51,315 nucleotides of DNA from Methanolobus psychrotolerans (GCF_002243045.1 NZ_MBKP01000013.1:1-51315), one strand, 5' to 3'; positions 18,155 to 27,228 are shown, numbered from the stretch's first letter. Notes: generated from the letters alone by a model not told the origin. Numbers and translations are program-made.

Positions 18155-20141
18155 GCAGTCTCCCTCCCTGATAAATTAAGAACGCTATTATCCATGCTAC
18201 AACAATTCCATAGACAATCGCAAAGATTGTCCATTTCCACGAACCTGTTTCCTTTTTGATAACTCCTACGGTTGCCACACAGGGCATGTATAACAAACTA
18301 AAAGCCATCAGGCTAAGTGAAGAGAGCGCTGTGACCCCCGAATCTGCCAGAAGTCTTTCACTAAGGGCTTCAGAGCTATCTCCTGTGCCATAAAGTACTC
18401 CAATAGATGCCACAACTATTTCTTTAGCAACAAGTCCGAATATGAGCGCAACTGATATTTTCCAGTCAAAACCAAGAGGTTTCATCAGTGGTTCCACAGC
18501 ATGTCCTATGCTGCCAACGTAACTTGCCTCGCTTCCATATTCAACGCCCCATGGGAATGAAGCCAGCACCCATATAACAACAACACCTGCTAATATGATA
18601 GTGCCGGCTTTTTTGATGTACATAAATCCATTGTCCCACATGTGTATAAGACTTGTCTTAAGGGTTGGGACACGGTATGGTGGCAGTTCCATTATGAATG
18701 GTGCTGGTTTTCCTTTGACAATTGTTTCTCTAAGTATCTTTGCTGATACTATCGCAATAGCTATGCCCAGTATGTACATTGCAAATATGACGGTTCCTGC
18801 CTGCCTGCCAAAGAAAGTGCCTGCAAACAGTACATATATAGGTAGTCTGGCTCCGCAGGAAATGAATGGTACTATAAGTATAGTTATAAGCCTGTCCTTT
18901 TCGTCCTCTATGCTTCTTGCAGCCATAATGGCAGGTACATTACATCCAAAACCCATGAGCATGGGTATGAATGACTTTCCATGCATGCCGATTTTATACA
19001 TTAGCTTATCCATGATAAATGCGGCTCTTGCAAGATAACCACTGCCTTCCAGTAAAGATAACAGGAAGAACAAAATGAATATATTAGGTACAAATACAAG
19101 CACAGCACCCACACCGCCGATAATTCCATCTCCCACAAGAGATGCAAGCCAGTCTGGGTGAATACTTGATGACACATACTCTGAAGCCCATGTGGCCGCG
19201 AGGTCTATCATATCCATAAAAGGGGTTGCAAAGGCGAATGTAAGTTCGAATGCCCCCCACATCAATGCAAGGAATATAGGAATACCCAGATATTTGTTAG
19301 TGAGTACCCGGTCTATCATATCAGATTTGGTCAAAGTGTCATTGGCACGGGTACACATCTGTGGAAAAATGGTATTGATGGCAAGGTAGCGCTTGTCGGC
19401 AATTTCAGCTTCATATTCTTCCTGGTCAATTGAATCAATTATTGCCATGACCCTGCCATATACGGGACTATTTACAATTTTCCCCTTTACGTTATCATCA
19501 CCTTCAAGCAGGCGAATGCTCACCCATCTCAGAGGATATCTCTTATCGCGTTTTTCATCTTCAATAAGCACCTTCTCTATATCAAGGATCTTCTCTTCGA
19601 TCTCATTGCCATATCCGATCTCATGGCCATGATGCTGTTTTAATTCTTTTTGTTCGATTACTTTGTCAAGAAGGTCACAAAGACCTTTTTTCTGGGTTGC
19701 GACAGTTCTTATTACAGGTGTTGCAAGAAGTTCCTGCATTTTGTCGATGTATAGCCGGTCCCCCCTATCTTCTGCAATGTCGCACATGTTAAGGACAATG
19801 AGTATTTCCGAACCAAGCTCCATGAGCTGTGTAGTAAGGTAGAGATTCCTTTCAAGGTTGGAAGCGTCCACGACCTGGATGACAATGTCCGGTTTTTCCT
19901 CTATTATAAAATCTCTTGCAACTATCTCATCCATGGAATATGCGGTAAGGCTGTATGTGCCTGGCAGGTCTATAACTTCAATGTTATACCCTTTATACGC
20001 TACTCTGCCACTTTTCTTCTCAACGGTGACGCCGGGCCAGTTACCAACGTGTTGTCTGGAGCCTGTAAGTGCATTAAAAAGAGTTGTCTTTCCGACATTA
20101 GGGTTTCCTGTAAGTGCTATCTTTATCTCCCTGTCTTCCAT
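18144..20141 (-). CDS. feoB: Ferrous iron transporter FeoB
   Basis: A 665-residue Fe(II) transporter. The N-terminal GTPase has GNPNVGKTTLFN (residues 12-23), DLPGTYSL and NMCD; the membrane part has the Gate motifs around SGYLARAAFIMD and GFGCNVPAIMA, with about eight membrane helices. The cytoplasmic region after the G domain is of usual size. The order feoA-feoB-membrane protein-feoC with 66 bases between feoA and feoB supports one operon. Confidence 0.95.
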   Translation of the reverse strand: MEDREIKIALTGNPNVGKTTLFNALTGSRQHVGNWPGVTVEKKSGRVAYKGYNIEVIDLPGTYSLTAYSMDEIVARDFIIEEKPDIVIQVVDASNLERNLYLTTQLMELGSEILIVLNMCDIAEDRGDRLYIDKMQELLATPVIRTVATQKKGLCDLLDKVIEQKELKQHHGHEIGYGNEIEEKILDIEKVLIEDEKRDKRYPLRWVSIRLLEGDDNVKGKIVNSPVYGRVMAIIDSIDQEEYEAEIADKRYLAINTIFPQMCTRANDTLTKSDMIDRVLTNKYLGIPIFLALMWGAFELTFAFATPFMDMIDLAATWASEYVSSSIHPDWLASLVGDGIIGGVGAVLVFVPNIFILFFLLSLLEGSGYLARAAFIMDKLMYKIGMHGKSFIPMLMGFGCNVPAIMAARSIEDEKDRLITILIVPFISCGARLPIYVLFAGTFFGRQAGTVIFAMYILGIAIAIVSAKILRETIVKGKPAPFIMELPPYRVPTLKTSLIHMWDNGFMYIKKAGTIILAGVVVIWVLASFPWGVEYGSEASYVGSIGHAVEPLMKPLGFDWKISVALIFGLVAKEIVVASIGVLYGTGDSSEALSERLLADSGVTALSSLSLMAFSLLYMPCVATVGVIKKETGSWKWTIFAIVYGIVVAWIIAFLIYQGGRLLGY

Positions 20142-20207
20142 GGAACAGTCCTCTGGGAATAATTATTATGTGCCAGGATATCTAAAAGGTTTGGAAAAAG
20201 CCCCAAA

Positions 20208-20450
20208 CTAAAGTTTTTGGATAAATATCTGTCTTGCTTCTTCTTTCCTGATTGACAGGTGATACCCTTTTATCCTGTACTCCATGGGGTCCCCAAGTGG
20301 TGCATTTCTGATAAGTTCAATTTCAGCACCAGCAACCATTCCCATGTCAAAAAGTTTCCTTCTTGCAGAGCCTTTGACACGAACTTTTGTGATACTGGCC
20401 TTCTCACCGGGTTTTAGTGTGTCAAGTGTGGTATCCTGGATATCGAGCAA
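20208..20450 (-). CDS. feoA: FeoA, SH3-like partner of FeoB
   Basis: An 80-residue SH3-fold protein (KVRVKGSARRKLFDMGMVAG, GDPMEYRIKGYHLSIRKEEA) typical of FeoA. No ATG is available in the right place; TTG at 20450 with AGGG a few bases upstream is the best start. It heads the feo operon. Confidence 0.9.
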   Translation of the reverse strand: MLDIQDTTLDTLKPGEKASITKVRVKGSARRKLFDMGMVAGAEIELIRNAPLGDPMEYRIKGYHLSIRKEEARQIFIQKL

Positions 20451-20498
20451 GTAATTCCCTGTCCTTTTTAATGATAGCTGTAATCAATTTTTTAATAT

Positions 20499-20520
20499 TT
20501 AGCAATTTCGCATTAGCTAA
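20499..20520 (-). promoter_or_regulatory. Candidate iron-regulator operator before feoA
   Basis: An imperfect 22-base palindrome bounded by TTAGC and GCTAA lies 49-70 bases upstream of the feoA start, close to an A+T-rich TATA-like stretch (about 20488-20500). Its TTAG...CTAA ends resemble DtxR/IdeR boxes, and a DtxR-type gene is adjacent. About 16 of 22 positions are symmetric by my count. Binding is inferred, not shown. Confidence 0.35.
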
Positions 20521-20622
20521 TATGTTTCTGTATACAAAACAAACCCCTGTCAACTTCAATTTTCTGCCTGTTGCACAGGGTAATTTTTACAATATCGCAA
20601 ATAAGCAAAATAAAGCTATAAT

Positions 20623-21108
20623 CTATGCTTTCTTTTTTCCATGTATGGGACAATTATCTTTCGCAGAAGGATGGCAATTAATGTATTCTCCCGTTTCATG
20701 GTAGTGATAAAAGTGGTCAAGCCAGTATGGCCACTCTTCTTTCATATTCATGAATTCTACAAATTTGGTGAGGAGTTCAAAGGTTTCAGGGGCGAGTACG
20801 TGTTCTATCTTGCAGGCATCATGGTCTGCAATTTCTTCATCAAGGCCGAGTATCTGTAAAAAGTCCCTGATGACACTATGTTTCTCCATGGTGCATTTTG
20901 CAATTCTCTCACCTTCGGGAGTAAGGGTGACACCACCATATTTCTCGTAGTTGATGAATCCCATCTGGGTGAGCTTTTTGAACATGCCGGTAACACTTGG
21001 GGAACTGAGCTCCAGCTCTCTTGACACATCCTTTACCTGGGCATAGCCTTTTCTTTCAATGATCTTCTCGATCACTTTAAGATAATCTTCAGTTCTCTCA
21101 GTCGTCAT
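20623..21108 (-). CDS. DtxR/IdeR-family metal-dependent regulator
   Basis: A 161-residue repressor. The N-terminal winged helix (AQVKDVSRELELSSPSVTGM) is followed by the dimerisation and metal domain with KHSVIRDFL, HDACKIEHVLAPE; cysteine at the position that is Cys102 in DtxR suggests iron rather than manganese specificity. There is no SH3 domain; instead a short tail with CHPS and CPIHG. ATG 21108 (MTTERTEDY) is preferred over ATG 21138 because AAAGGTAG precedes it. It lies upstream of feoA in the same direction, probably transcribed separately, and is the likely regulator of the feo genes. Confidence 0.85.
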   Translation of the reverse strand: MTTERTEDYLKVIEKIIERKGYAQVKDVSRELELSSPSVTGMFKKLTQMGFINYEKYGGVTLTPEGERIAKCTMEKHSVIRDFLQILGLDEEIADHDACKIEHVLAPETFELLTKFVEFMNMKEEWPYWLDHFYHYHETGEYINCHPSAKDNCPIHGKKKA

Positions 21109-21212
21109 GTAAAAACTACCTTTATTTGGTTTGTCCATTATTATTTTATGGCAATATCCGGATTAGTGGATTTATTTATGCAAATCCTATATCTCATAAA
21201 TTTGTATGCTAC

Positions 21213-21257
21213 AGGTACTATTTTAAGTTTACCTATTTTTCCTACATTATATAGGTA
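21213..21257 (-). promoter_or_regulatory. Promoter with repeated AGGTA/TACCT half-sites before the DtxR gene
   Basis: Three half-sites, AGGTA (21213), TACCT (21230) and AGGTA (21253), lie in alternating orientation; TACCTAT (21230-21236) and ATAGGTA (21251-21257) form a seven-base inverted repeat. They overlap a TATA-like TATATAA on the minus strand. This could be an autoregulatory operator; it also lies just after the aminotransferase stop, so part could serve as its terminator. Confidence 0.3.
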
Positions 21258-21290
21258 TTATAAAAAAAAGTAGATAATTGAGGATCAATA

Positions 21291-22442
21291 CTAATTTCTA
21301 AGATACCTTTCCAGCCTGTCCATACCTTCCTTGATATTACTCATGCTATTAGCATACGAAAAGCGCAGATGTCCTTCTGCCCCATGGCCAAAATCGATTC
21401 CTGGCGTGATGGCGACTCCTATATCTTCTAGGATCTGCCTGCTCATATTAAGGGAATCTGTGCCGAACTTGCGGGCATCGGCAAGTACGTAGTAGGCGCC
21501 TTTTGGCTCGATCATGATTTCAAAACCGATATCTTTCAACCGATCTATAAGATATATGCGCCTCTGATTATAAATCTCGACCATCTTTTTTATTTGGTCC
21601 TGTGGCCCTTCGAGGGCTGCTATCCCTCCGTACTGTACAAAGGAGTTGGTCGAGATGAACAGGTTCTGCTGGACCTTTTGCAGTGTCCTTACATGTTCTT
21701 TTGGAGATATGAGGTAGCCGAGCCTCCATCCGGTCATAGCATAAAGTTTTGAGAATCCATTAAGTACGAAGGCATTTTCTGTGTACTCTAATATAGTATG
21801 GTCTTCACCTTCATAGACAAGTCCCTGATAGATCTCATCCGAGATTATGGGCACATCGCCGGCGATCTCTGCAATCCCTCTTAATGTCGCGCCGGGCAGT
21901 ACCTGGCCTGTGGGATTGGAGGGTGAGTTGATTAGTATTGCCTTTGTTTTGGTGTTTATGTGTGCGGCAACCTCCTCCGGCTGGAGCATAAAGCCGTTGT
22001 CCTCGTTGGTGTATATAAAATCCGGAACTCCTCCTGTAATTGTTACAAAGTTAGGATAGCAGGCATAGTGTGGATTGGACATGATAATCTCATCCCCTGG
22101 TTCAATGAGTGCAATAAAAAGTAAAAGCATTGCAGGGCTTGTGCCGGATGTCACTATTATCTGTCCGGGGTCGATATCCACGCTAAATCTATCCCGATAG
22201 TTCTTAGCGATTGCATGCCTGAGCTCGATAAGGCCCTGGCTATGGGTGTATTTGATGTTGCCCATGCACATGGCATTTTTTGCTGCATCGCAGATGTGTG
22301 GGGCGGTGGGAAAATCAGGCTCTCCTATTTCCAGGTGGATTATACTTTTGCCCTGTTCTTCTAGCTGTTGTGCCCTTTCAAGTACTTCCATCACATAAAA
22401 AGGCGGAATATTTGCAACTTTATTAGATAACATGATACTCAT
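21291..22442 (-). CDS. Class I/II PLP-dependent aminotransferase
   Basis: A 383-residue fold-type I aminotransferase of the aspartate/aromatic group. PLP residues are visible: SPSNPTG with Asn177, SDEIYQGLVYEG, and Lys232 in NGFSKLYAMTGWRLGY, with the substrate-carboxylate arginine near LRFSYANS. Members of this group handle aspartate, alanine or aromatic amino acids; the substrate cannot be fixed from sequence alone. The leader contains several hairpins, listed separately. Confidence 0.85.
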   Translation of the reverse strand: MSIMLSNKVANIPPFYVMEVLERAQQLEEQGKSIIHLEIGEPDFPTAPHICDAAKNAMCMGNIKYTHSQGLIELRHAIAKNYRDRFSVDIDPGQIIVTSGTSPAMLLLFIALIEPGDEIIMSNPHYACYPNFVTITGGVPDFIYTNEDNGFMLQPEEVAAHINTKTKAILINSPSNPTGQVLPGATLRGIAEIAGDVPIISDEIYQGLVYEGEDHTILEYTENAFVLNGFSKLYAMTGWRLGYLISPKEHVRTLQKVQQNLFISTNSFVQYGGIAALEGPQDQIKKMVEIYNQRRIYLIDRLKDIGFEIMIEPKGAYYVLADARKFGTDSLNMSRQILEDIGVAITPGIDFGHGAEGHLRFSYANSMSNIKEGMDRLERYLRN

Positions 22443-22472
22443 CGTTAGTAAAAATTATAGTTAAGGATTGAG

Positions 22473-22646
22473 CCGGAACAATAAAAGATTTTTGTTCCGG
22501 GAAGACTCAGTGGTAAAAAAGTGACAAGAAAAACCAACAGTGTTTATTATAACCTCTGTCTGGTATAACCAGGTCCAATATTTTCTTGCCGTGGGTATGC
22601 CAGAGGTGCATCCTTGATGCACCATCGAAATGCCATTACCAAGGCA
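22473..22646 (-). ncRNA. Hairpin-rich leader or candidate structured RNA
   Basis: Four inverted repeats stand in a row: CCGGAACAA/TTGTTCCGG (22473-22481, 22492-22500), CTGGT-ATA-ACCAG (22559-22571), GGTGCATC-CTT-GATGCACC (22605-22623) and TGCC/GGCA (22631-22646), and ACCTCTG/CAGAGGT (22552-22558, 22601-22607) could close a long stem around the second. No protein frame covers them. They lie upstream of the aminotransferase start and may be its regulatory leader or an independent small RNA; the strand is assumed from that gene. Confidence 0.35.
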
Positions 22647-22724
22647 ATTCCCTATGAAAGCAGACCAATGAGTATGCAGAATGCGCTTGGGTTAATATGC
22701 AGTATATCCTGTAACAGAAGGATA

Positions 22725-22910
22725 CTATGGATGTAAGGAATTCCCGGATGCAGGTATCCATAGATTATTTTCCTGCACATTCATATTCCCAAACATGCTT
22801 TCCATATAGTCTGCAAACAGGTAAATAGGTAACAAGGCCCAAAGAACAATAACTACTGCACTCATTGTTATCAGGATATGGTTTTCATTGAGTCTGACAT
22901 TATCATGCAA
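22725..22910 (-). CDS. Small single-TM protein (61 aa), doubtful
   Basis: A 61-codon frame starting at TTG 22910 with one clear hydrophobic segment (TMSAVVIVLWALLPIYLFAD, residues 15-34) and a polar tail, ending in TAG. An in-frame ATG lies at codon 16. No ribosome site or homology is evident, so it may be chance; the clean membrane segment is the only support. Confidence 0.3.
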   Translation of the reverse strand: MHDNVRLNENHILITMSAVVIVLWALLPIYLFADYMESMFGNMNVQENNLWIPASGNSLHP

Positions 22911-23033
22911 GCAATAATGGACAAATGTACATATCTCTATGGCTGAAGTGAAACAGATGTGGCAGAAAGATGTAGAGGTAATGAACGTGCAATTATCCCC
23001 TTCCAGAAAAGGTGGAAGTGAACAGGGAACTAA

Positions 23034-24764
23034 TTATCCCTTTTTTAGAATGCATATCCCGTGAGGATCAAGCGGGACCTTTACTACTTTCCTGGAACCA
23101 AAATGCTCTACAAATACCTCATTTTCGGGATTGAGAAGATCGACCATTCTCTGGCCACTGATGTTGAGATTTCCGTCTATGGCAACATAATCATCCCGGG
23201 GTTCAGAATCAAGGTTAAGGGTTACAAGTATCTCACTGGTATCCAGTATCCTTGAATATGCAAGGGTGCTTTTCCCGGTGCATGGGAACGAAAAATCTAT
23301 TCCGTCACCGGATATTTCCCTGAAATACTGTCTGCCGTAACGTAGTACAGGCTCTGTTCTTCTTATTTTGGCTACTTCTGCGATTCCTGAATAGACAGGA
23401 TGCCACGGATCAAAGAAATGATGGCATGTTGTGCCAAAAGCACCCCAGCTCCCTCCAAACATACACTCCCTTATGTATGCATCATCCTCGCCGCCTCCAT
23501 TGAAGCCCTGCTCGGTCCCATAATATATGCATGGAATACCCTGGCTGGTGAGCAGGTAGGCTATGGCAAGGACTGCCTGCTGCGGGAAAGCATTGCCATG
23601 CATGAAGCGTCTGTAGGGTCTTATCATCTGGTCATGGTTGTCTACAAAAGTCACAAAATATCTGCCTGCTTCTCCATGGTCTGTATAAAGGTTCCTGAAT
23701 GCCTCATACCTTTCCCGAAGAGCAACCGGATTGCTGAATCCTTTGATTACATCCTCAAGCACGAAATAAAGAGGAAAATCCAGTGCGGCATCCAGGGATG
23801 GAAAACGTTCGTTTGTTCCTGGAATACGGCTGTTGCGCCCGATATAGTTCTGTATTGTGGTGTCATCGCCTACAATTTCCCCGAAGATGAAGAAATCATG
23901 CTTGCCAATTGACTTGGCGTATTCTTTTAAGGCATTACAGAATATGGCTGTAGAACTGGATTCAAGGTGTTTTACGGTGTCTACTCTAAACCCGTCAACA
24001 TCTGTCATCTTTATCCAGTACTTGTAGATCTTTATAAGAGTATCAAGAACCTCTGGTTTTCTGATATCAAGCTCTTTCAGTGAAAAGAAGTCACCGTTCA
24101 CCGCCTGTTCATGGTCATTCCAATCCCATATCTGCCCTCTTCTCTTGTAGCATTCCGGTTGCTGCAATTCTTTTGGCCAGACCCCATCACTATCGTTCAG
24201 AACCTTGTCAGGTTTCTTTGTCGGTCTGAATGTCCTCCATTTTCCAAACTTAAAGGGATCTGTGGCATCTTTCCAGTAGTAATAAGGGTAATCCCCAGGA
24301 TAATCCCAGTTGTCACCTGTATGATTGATCACGATATCAAGGATAACATATATCTCATGACTATGGGCCTCCTTCACAAGCTCCTGAAGATCTTCCATGG
24401 TTCCAAACCTTTCGTCAACCCTCAGGAAATCCTGTATGCCATAACCATGATAACTGTCATCCATCTCCTGCCGGTTCCTGAAGACAGGACTTAGCCAGAT
24501 GGCATTGGCACCCAGGCCTTTGATGTACTCAAGCCTTCTGTTCACTCCTTTTATTTTTCCTCCCTGGAACTTTTTCCCCTGGGAAATGTCAGGTTTCTGC
24601 GACTGTGCTGATGGATCATAGAGTTCAGGATCTTCTGCATTGTTGTCAAAACGGTCCACCAGCAAAAAATAGATGAACACATCCCTCCAGTCCGGAGGGG
24701 AAGGAAAAACATCATTCGTTGGTGTAAAATCTATATCTGTAATTGATCTGATATTATCTCCCAT
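23034..24764 (-). CDS. GH13 alpha-amylase-family glycosidase, cytoplasmic
   Basis: A 576-residue alpha-glucan enzyme. The four GH13 regions are visible: DIVINHTG (143-150), DGFRVDTVKH with the nucleophile Asp262, FGEIVG with the acid/base Glu296, and FVDNHDQ with Asp378. There is no signal peptide, so it acts inside the cell, presumably on stored glycogen or malto-oligosaccharides. The C-terminal beta domain (EILVTLNLDSEP, HFGSRKVVKVPLDPHGICIL) is present. It stands alone, with no other sugar genes nearby. Confidence 0.88.
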   Translation of the reverse strand: MGDNIRSITDIDFTPTNDVFPSPPDWRDVFIYFLLVDRFDNNAEDPELYDPSAQSQKPDISQGKKFQGGKIKGVNRRLEYIKGLGANAIWLSPVFRNRQEMDDSYHGYGIQDFLRVDERFGTMEDLQELVKEAHSHEIYVILDIVINHTGDNWDYPGDYPYYYWKDATDPFKFGKWRTFRPTKKPDKVLNDSDGVWPKELQQPECYKRRGQIWDWNDHEQAVNGDFFSLKELDIRKPEVLDTLIKIYKYWIKMTDVDGFRVDTVKHLESSSTAIFCNALKEYAKSIGKHDFFIFGEIVGDDTTIQNYIGRNSRIPGTNERFPSLDAALDFPLYFVLEDVIKGFSNPVALRERYEAFRNLYTDHGEAGRYFVTFVDNHDQMIRPYRRFMHGNAFPQQAVLAIAYLLTSQGIPCIYYGTEQGFNGGGEDDAYIRECMFGGSWGAFGTTCHHFFDPWHPVYSGIAEVAKIRRTEPVLRYGRQYFREISGDGIDFSFPCTGKSTLAYSRILDTSEILVTLNLDSEPRDDYVAIDGNLNISGQRMVDLLNPENEVFVEHFGSRKVVKVPLDPHGICILKKG

Positions 24765-24922
24765 ATAATCCCCAATGGATCATTCTTTTCTGACAGATAT
24801 ATGTTTTTGCATTGAAATAAAAGAATAAGGATTAATTATCAGAAGATTTATTATACCAATCGTATATATAAATATATATCTCTCTATATAAAAACCTATC
24901 TCAGAATCACAATCGATTCGAT
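24765..24922. other. A+T-rich intergenic region with promoter for the GH13 gene
   Basis: Holds a TATATATAAATATATAT-type run near 24865-24885 on the way to the GH13 start at 24764, suitable as its TATA element. No coding frame of quality. Confidence 0.35.
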
Positions 24923-25147
24923 TCATTTTTTTGCAGTACTGAAGCCTATCAAATAATAAGGAGTACAGTGCCGCATGAGGGCTGAGAACAGTCCCGCAAA
25001 AGCAATGATAGCAAGCACCCAACGCCAGATACCTGGATCCACAAGGTCAAGTGCCAGGACAGTTATTGCTATTGATCCGAAAAGCGCCCTGAAGAGGAGG
25101 TCAAATCCTCCTACGTTCTCCTGAAGGAATAATTCTTTTATATCCAT
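24923..25147 (-). CDS. DUF2892 small membrane protein
   Basis: A 74-residue protein with ENVGGFDLLFRALFGSIAIT near the start and two membrane segments, ending HCTPYYLIGFSTAKK; the N-V-G-x-x-D-R/L pattern and CxxY(Y)P(L)IG-like end are those of DUF2892 (YgaP-like) proteins. ATG 25147 is preferred because GGGAGTGA precedes it; a longer frame starting at 25195 is less likely. Function unknown. Confidence 0.7.
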   Translation of the reverse strand: MDIKELFLQENVGGFDLLFRALFGSIAITVLALDLVDPGIWRWVLAIIAFAGLFSALMRHCTPYYLIGFSTAKK

Positions 25148-25358
25148 ATCTTCACTCCCAATGACGAACTGAAAGATTGTTTGTTCAGTCAGCAATGAAA
25201 CTTATAGACAAGACTACAGATAAATTTGCCTGTAAGGCAGCAGGATACGAGTATTTATCATCACATCAAAGCATAAACCTCATGTAATATTATTCCAGTC
25301 TATTTATGGAGTCAAACCGTGCTTCATCTGCACTTGACCCGCCGGGAGAATAGATCAC

Positions 25359-26051
25359 ATGATACAGGATTTTAAAGAAACGTTCAAGGAGGTAGTCCAG
25401 GCAGTATTGCCGTTAACGCTAACGGTGCTTCTGTTAATGCTGGTCATTGGCCTGAATTCCGATATGATCCTGTCGTTCTTCACAGGGGCTTTTATGGTGA
25501 TCGCAGGTATGGTACTTTTCCTTATGGGTGTCAAGCTGGGAATGCTGCCCATCGGTGAGTCCATTGGTTCGGAACTGCCAAAACACAATTCATTGCTGTT
25601 CATTGTAGCAGTTGCTTTTGCCCTGTCTTTCATGGCAACCCTCGCAGAGCCTGATGTAAGGGTGCTAAGCACCATGATCGATTCTGTCTCAGATAATAAC
25701 ATATCCCGCAATACACTGATATTTTCCATAGCCATGGGTGTAGGGTTCTTTGTATCTGTTTCCATGCTCAGGATTGTCTATGGTATTCCAATAAAGTACC
25801 TGTTGACGGTGAGTTACCTGGTCGTTATAGTACTATCATTTTTCACAAACCCCGAATACCTTGCAATAGCCTATGATGCAGGTGGTGTGACCACGGGGCC
25901 CATGACAGTGCCTGTGATCCTTGCACTTGGTATAGGTACTGTGTCGGTGCTGGGGGAGAAATCTGAGCTGTCCGAAGGCTTTGGACTCATTGGTCTGGCG
26001 TCCATAGGTCCGATAATAAGTGTGATGCTGATAGGGGTGTTTTCACCTTGA
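25359..26051 (+). CDS. DUF1538 integral membrane protein (first paralog)
   Basis: A 230-residue protein with about six to seven membrane segments. The family signatures are ATLAEPDVRVL (about residue 91) and AYDAGGVTTGPMTVP (about 172-186), which look like conserved polar elements inside the membrane. The family is unannotated. It heads a three-gene operon with a second DUF1538 gene (overlap of four bases) and a PII-like gene. The pairing with PII implies a transporter or channel tuned by cell energy or nitrogen state; the substrate is unknown. Confidence 0.75.
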   Translation: MIQDFKETFKEVVQAVLPLTLTVLLLMLVIGLNSDMILSFFTGAFMVIAGMVLFLMGVKLGMLPIGESIGSELPKHNSLLFIVAVAFALSFMATLAEPDVRVLSTMIDSVSDNNISRNTLIFSIAMGVGFFVSVSMLRIVYGIPIKYLLTVSYLVVIVLSFFTNPEYLAIAYDAGGVTTGPMTVPVILALGIGTVSVLGEKSELSEGFGLIGLASIGPIISVMLIGVFSP

Positions 26052-26782
26052 GTGGTGTTGAGCATGGTCAGGGTCTTTTTTCCATCGTTTTTGAGGTATT
26101 AGAGGCTTTACTGCCTCTTGTATTGTTTTTCATTGTGTTCCAGCTATTGTATCTCAGGTTCCCTTCTTCGCAACTTATAAAACTCTTCCTTGGGATATCG
26201 ATGACAGCCGCTGGAATGATATTATTCCTTTATGGGGTGTACAATGGTTTCTTTCCTGTGGGACTGGAAATCGGACGTTTTTTCGGGAAAATGGAACATA
26301 AATGGCTAATGATACCGGTAGGATTCCTTCTTGGTTTCCTGGCCACATTTGCAGAGCCTGCAGTAAGGGTATTGTGTTACCAGATTGAAAAATCATCAAG
26401 CGGTTACATAAGGTCAAAACTGATGCTTTACACTTTGTCTTTCAGTGTTGCCGTATTTGTTGCCATCGCAATGGCCAAGCTCGTCTATGGCATCCCCTTC
26501 ATGTACATAATAGTTCCCGGATATCTGTTTGCCCTTGTACTGATGTGGCTGTGCGACAAGGACTTCATAGCAATTGCCTTCGATGCAGGAGGGGTGGCTA
26601 CAGGTCCGATGGCTGTCACTTTCCTCATGTCAATGGCCGTGGGCGTGGCTTCATCCCTTGAGAACAGAAATCCTGTAATCGACGGTTTTGGCATGATAGC
26701 AATGATAGCTCTGGCACCAATAATCTTTGTAATGATTTTAGGCGTATATATGCGTTATATAGGAGGTAAGGATAATGTATGA
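26048..26782 (+). CDS. DUF1538 integral membrane protein (second paralog)
   Basis: A 244-residue paralog of the preceding protein with the same two signatures, ATFAEPAVRVL and AFDAGGVATGPMAVTF, at matching spacing. The start is TTG 26048, which overlaps the TGA of the first gene (TTGA), so translation is coupled. The two proteins probably form the halves of one complex. Its final codons overlap the PII-like gene by eight bases. Confidence 0.75.
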   Translation: MSGVEHGQGLFSIVFEVLEALLPLVLFFIVFQLLYLRFPSSQLIKLFLGISMTAAGMILFLYGVYNGFFPVGLEIGRFFGKMEHKWLMIPVGFLLGFLATFAEPAVRVLCYQIEKSSSGYIRSKLMLYTLSFSVAVFVAIAMAKLVYGIPFMYIIVPGYLFALVLMWLCDKDFIAIAFDAGGVATGPMAVTFLMSMAVGVASSLENRNPVIDGFGMIAMIALAPIIFVMILGVYMRYIGGKDNV

Positions 26783-27170
26783 TGTAACTGATCTGGTCCT
26801 GATAGTGACCATAGTAAAAAAAGGCTGGGGTGACAAGGTTGTAAATGCATCCCGAAAAGCAGGTTCCAGGGGAGGAACTATTATTTACGGGCGCGGTACT
26901 GGGGTGCACGAGAATAAGAGCCTTCTTGGAATGTTGATAGAGCCGGAAAAGGAGATCGTGCTCACGTTATCGGATTCTCCAAATGCCGATAGCATCATAG
27001 AGTCCATCCGTGAAGATGTAGGTCTTGATAAACCAGGGTGCGGACTGGGATTTGTAGTTCCGCTTGAGAAAGTGTTCGGAACTGCTCATATACTATGCGA
27101 ACTGCACCAGAATTGTGATCTGCACTCACTGGAAGGTAATGATCCAAACGGGGACAGTAATAAAAAATAG
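26775..27170 (+). CDS. PII-family (GlnB-like) signalling protein
   Basis: A 131-residue PII-fold protein: beta strand LVLIVTIVKKGWGDKVVNAS, glycine-rich start of the T-loop GGTIIYGRGTG, and VLTLSDSPNADSIIESI; the B-loop is DKPGCGLGFVV, which differs from the classical nucleotide loop. There is no tyrosine at the uridylylation position. GGAGGTAAGG gives a strong start at 26775. Being in an operon with two DUF1538 genes, it probably gates or senses for them rather than controlling glutamine synthetase. Confidence 0.8.
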   Translation: MYDVTDLVLIVTIVKKGWGDKVVNASRKAGSRGGTIIYGRGTGVHENKSLLGMLIEPEKEIVLTLSDSPNADSIIESIREDVGLDKPGCGLGFVVPLEKVFGTAHILCELHQNCDLHSLEGNDPNGDSNKK

Positions 27171-27228
27171 ATTTTGTAAATAAAATTATTTTGTTACATT
27201 TATGTCCATTATTTTTGATTTCCTTTTT

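Noticed and set aside
25359-25765. Long minus-strand frame opposite the first DUF1538 gene
   Set aside because: Shadow of the real gene; the translation is Ser/Thr/Ile-rich without structure.
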